Assembly: GCF_937875265.1 (NCBI RefSeq)
Contig: NZ_CALLXM010000016.1
Span: 1 to 5,715 of the forward strand
Direction: 5' to 3'
Length of the DNA stretch: 5,715 bases
Source: an uncultured Acetobacter sp.
GTDB lineage: Bacteria; Pseudomonadota; Alphaproteobacteria; Acetobacterales; Acetobacteraceae
The stretch's first letter is position 1. Each line of letters starts with the position of its first letter. The notes below the pieces were generated by a model, which was given only the letters and a program-made list of their open reading frames with translations, was not told where the DNA came from and did no database searches. This document shows, piece by piece, positions 5,497 through 5,715 of this stretch. The translations under genes were made by a program, and so were the position numbers.

Positions 5497-5575
5497 GTTA
5501 TGTGACCTGATTGCCATCACTTTACCTGATTTGTTGTTGCATAATCGAACTGGTTTTGTGATGGACTTGTGCTGA

Positions 5576-5715
5576 ATGACAAACACACTCCCCGGCGCTC
5601 TGGATGCAAACCACAGAAACGCGGGGATTGATGCCCTGCGCGGGGTGGCGATCATCATGGTTCTGCTTGACCATGTCTCGATCAGAATGCCGCTGGCAAA
5701 AACAGGTCTGGCAAC
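5576..5715 (+). CDS. Acyltransferase family 3 membrane protein, N-terminal end (partial)
   Basis: The gene starts here and runs off the right edge; 46 residues are visible. The motif IDALRGVAIIMVLLDH (18-33) is the first membrane helix of acyltransferase-3 (OafA/OatA-like) proteins. Arg22 and His33 show the family's conserved R-x10-H spacing. These inner-membrane enzymes transfer acyl groups, often acetyl, to sugars of lipopolysaccharide, exopolysaccharide or peptidoglycan; the substrate here is unknown. ATG 5576 is the first possible start, because the in-frame TGA at 5573-5575 is immediately upstream. No good Shine-Dalgarno is visible, so translation may be weak or start unusually. CATAAT (5540-5545) could be a -10 box, but no matching -35 box is apparent. 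The TGA also closes a four-codon ORF from ATG 5561. Confidence 0.8.
   Translation, partial: MTNTLPGALDANHRNAGIDALRGVAIIMVLLDHVSIRMPLAKTGLA

Noticed and set aside
5561..5575. A four-codon ORF (M-D-L-C) whose stop abuts the acyltransferase start
   Set aside because: It has no Shine-Dalgarno and its length is well within chance. The adjoining stop is only useful for fixing the start at 5576.

Overview
The window reads as chromosomal DNA of an alphaproteobacterium, most likely an acetic acid bacterium (Acetobacteraceae). I base this on moderately GC-rich coding sequence, the style of the HtrA protease, and the mix of OpgC-type and acyltransferase-3-type membrane proteins with secreted proteins. 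The genus is inference. Every gene I can support is on the + strand. There is no sign of a mobile element, tRNA, rRNA, CRISPR array or phage gene.

Layout: (1) 1-290 is the 3' end of an OpgC-like membrane acyltransferase gene. (2) 410-1978 is a complete periplasmic Do/HtrA serine protease with an intact triad and two PDZ domains. (3) 2028-3053 is an inner-membrane FUSC-family protein. Its ribosome binding site lies in the loop of a perfect inverted repeat that abuts the start codon. (4) 3140-4123 is a QorA-type quinone oxidoreductase. A possible 23-codon ORF fills the gap before it and overlaps its start by ATGA. (5) 4124-4313 is a structured leader. It contains a possible 8-codon upstream ORF ending Cys-Gly-Cys-stop and a chain of competing hairpins. 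(6) 4314-4427 is a short gene for a 37-residue, five-cysteine, single-span membrane protein, followed by a strong terminator at 4459-4494. (7) 4689-5438 encodes an exported protein, probably starting at TTG, with two copies of one small domain and a Pro/Ala/Val tail. A strong terminator follows at 5464-5496. (8) 5576 to the window end is the 5' end of an acyltransferase-3 family gene.

The protease, FUSC and quinone reductase genes lie head to tail with gaps of 49 and 86 bases and no convincing terminator between them, so they may be co-transcribed. A shared envelope-stress or detoxification theme (protein quality control, efflux, quinone/redox) is possible but is inference from neighbourhood. 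The two strong terminators set off the small-protein gene and the duplicated-domain gene as separate units.

Most of the window is ordinary housekeeping and envelope biology. The least explained part is 4188-4427: the Cys-ending upstream ORF, the switching leader and the Cys-rich mini membrane protein. It has the look of a cysteine- or thiol-responsive unit, but the leader lacks a terminator U-tract, so the mechanism is unresolved.
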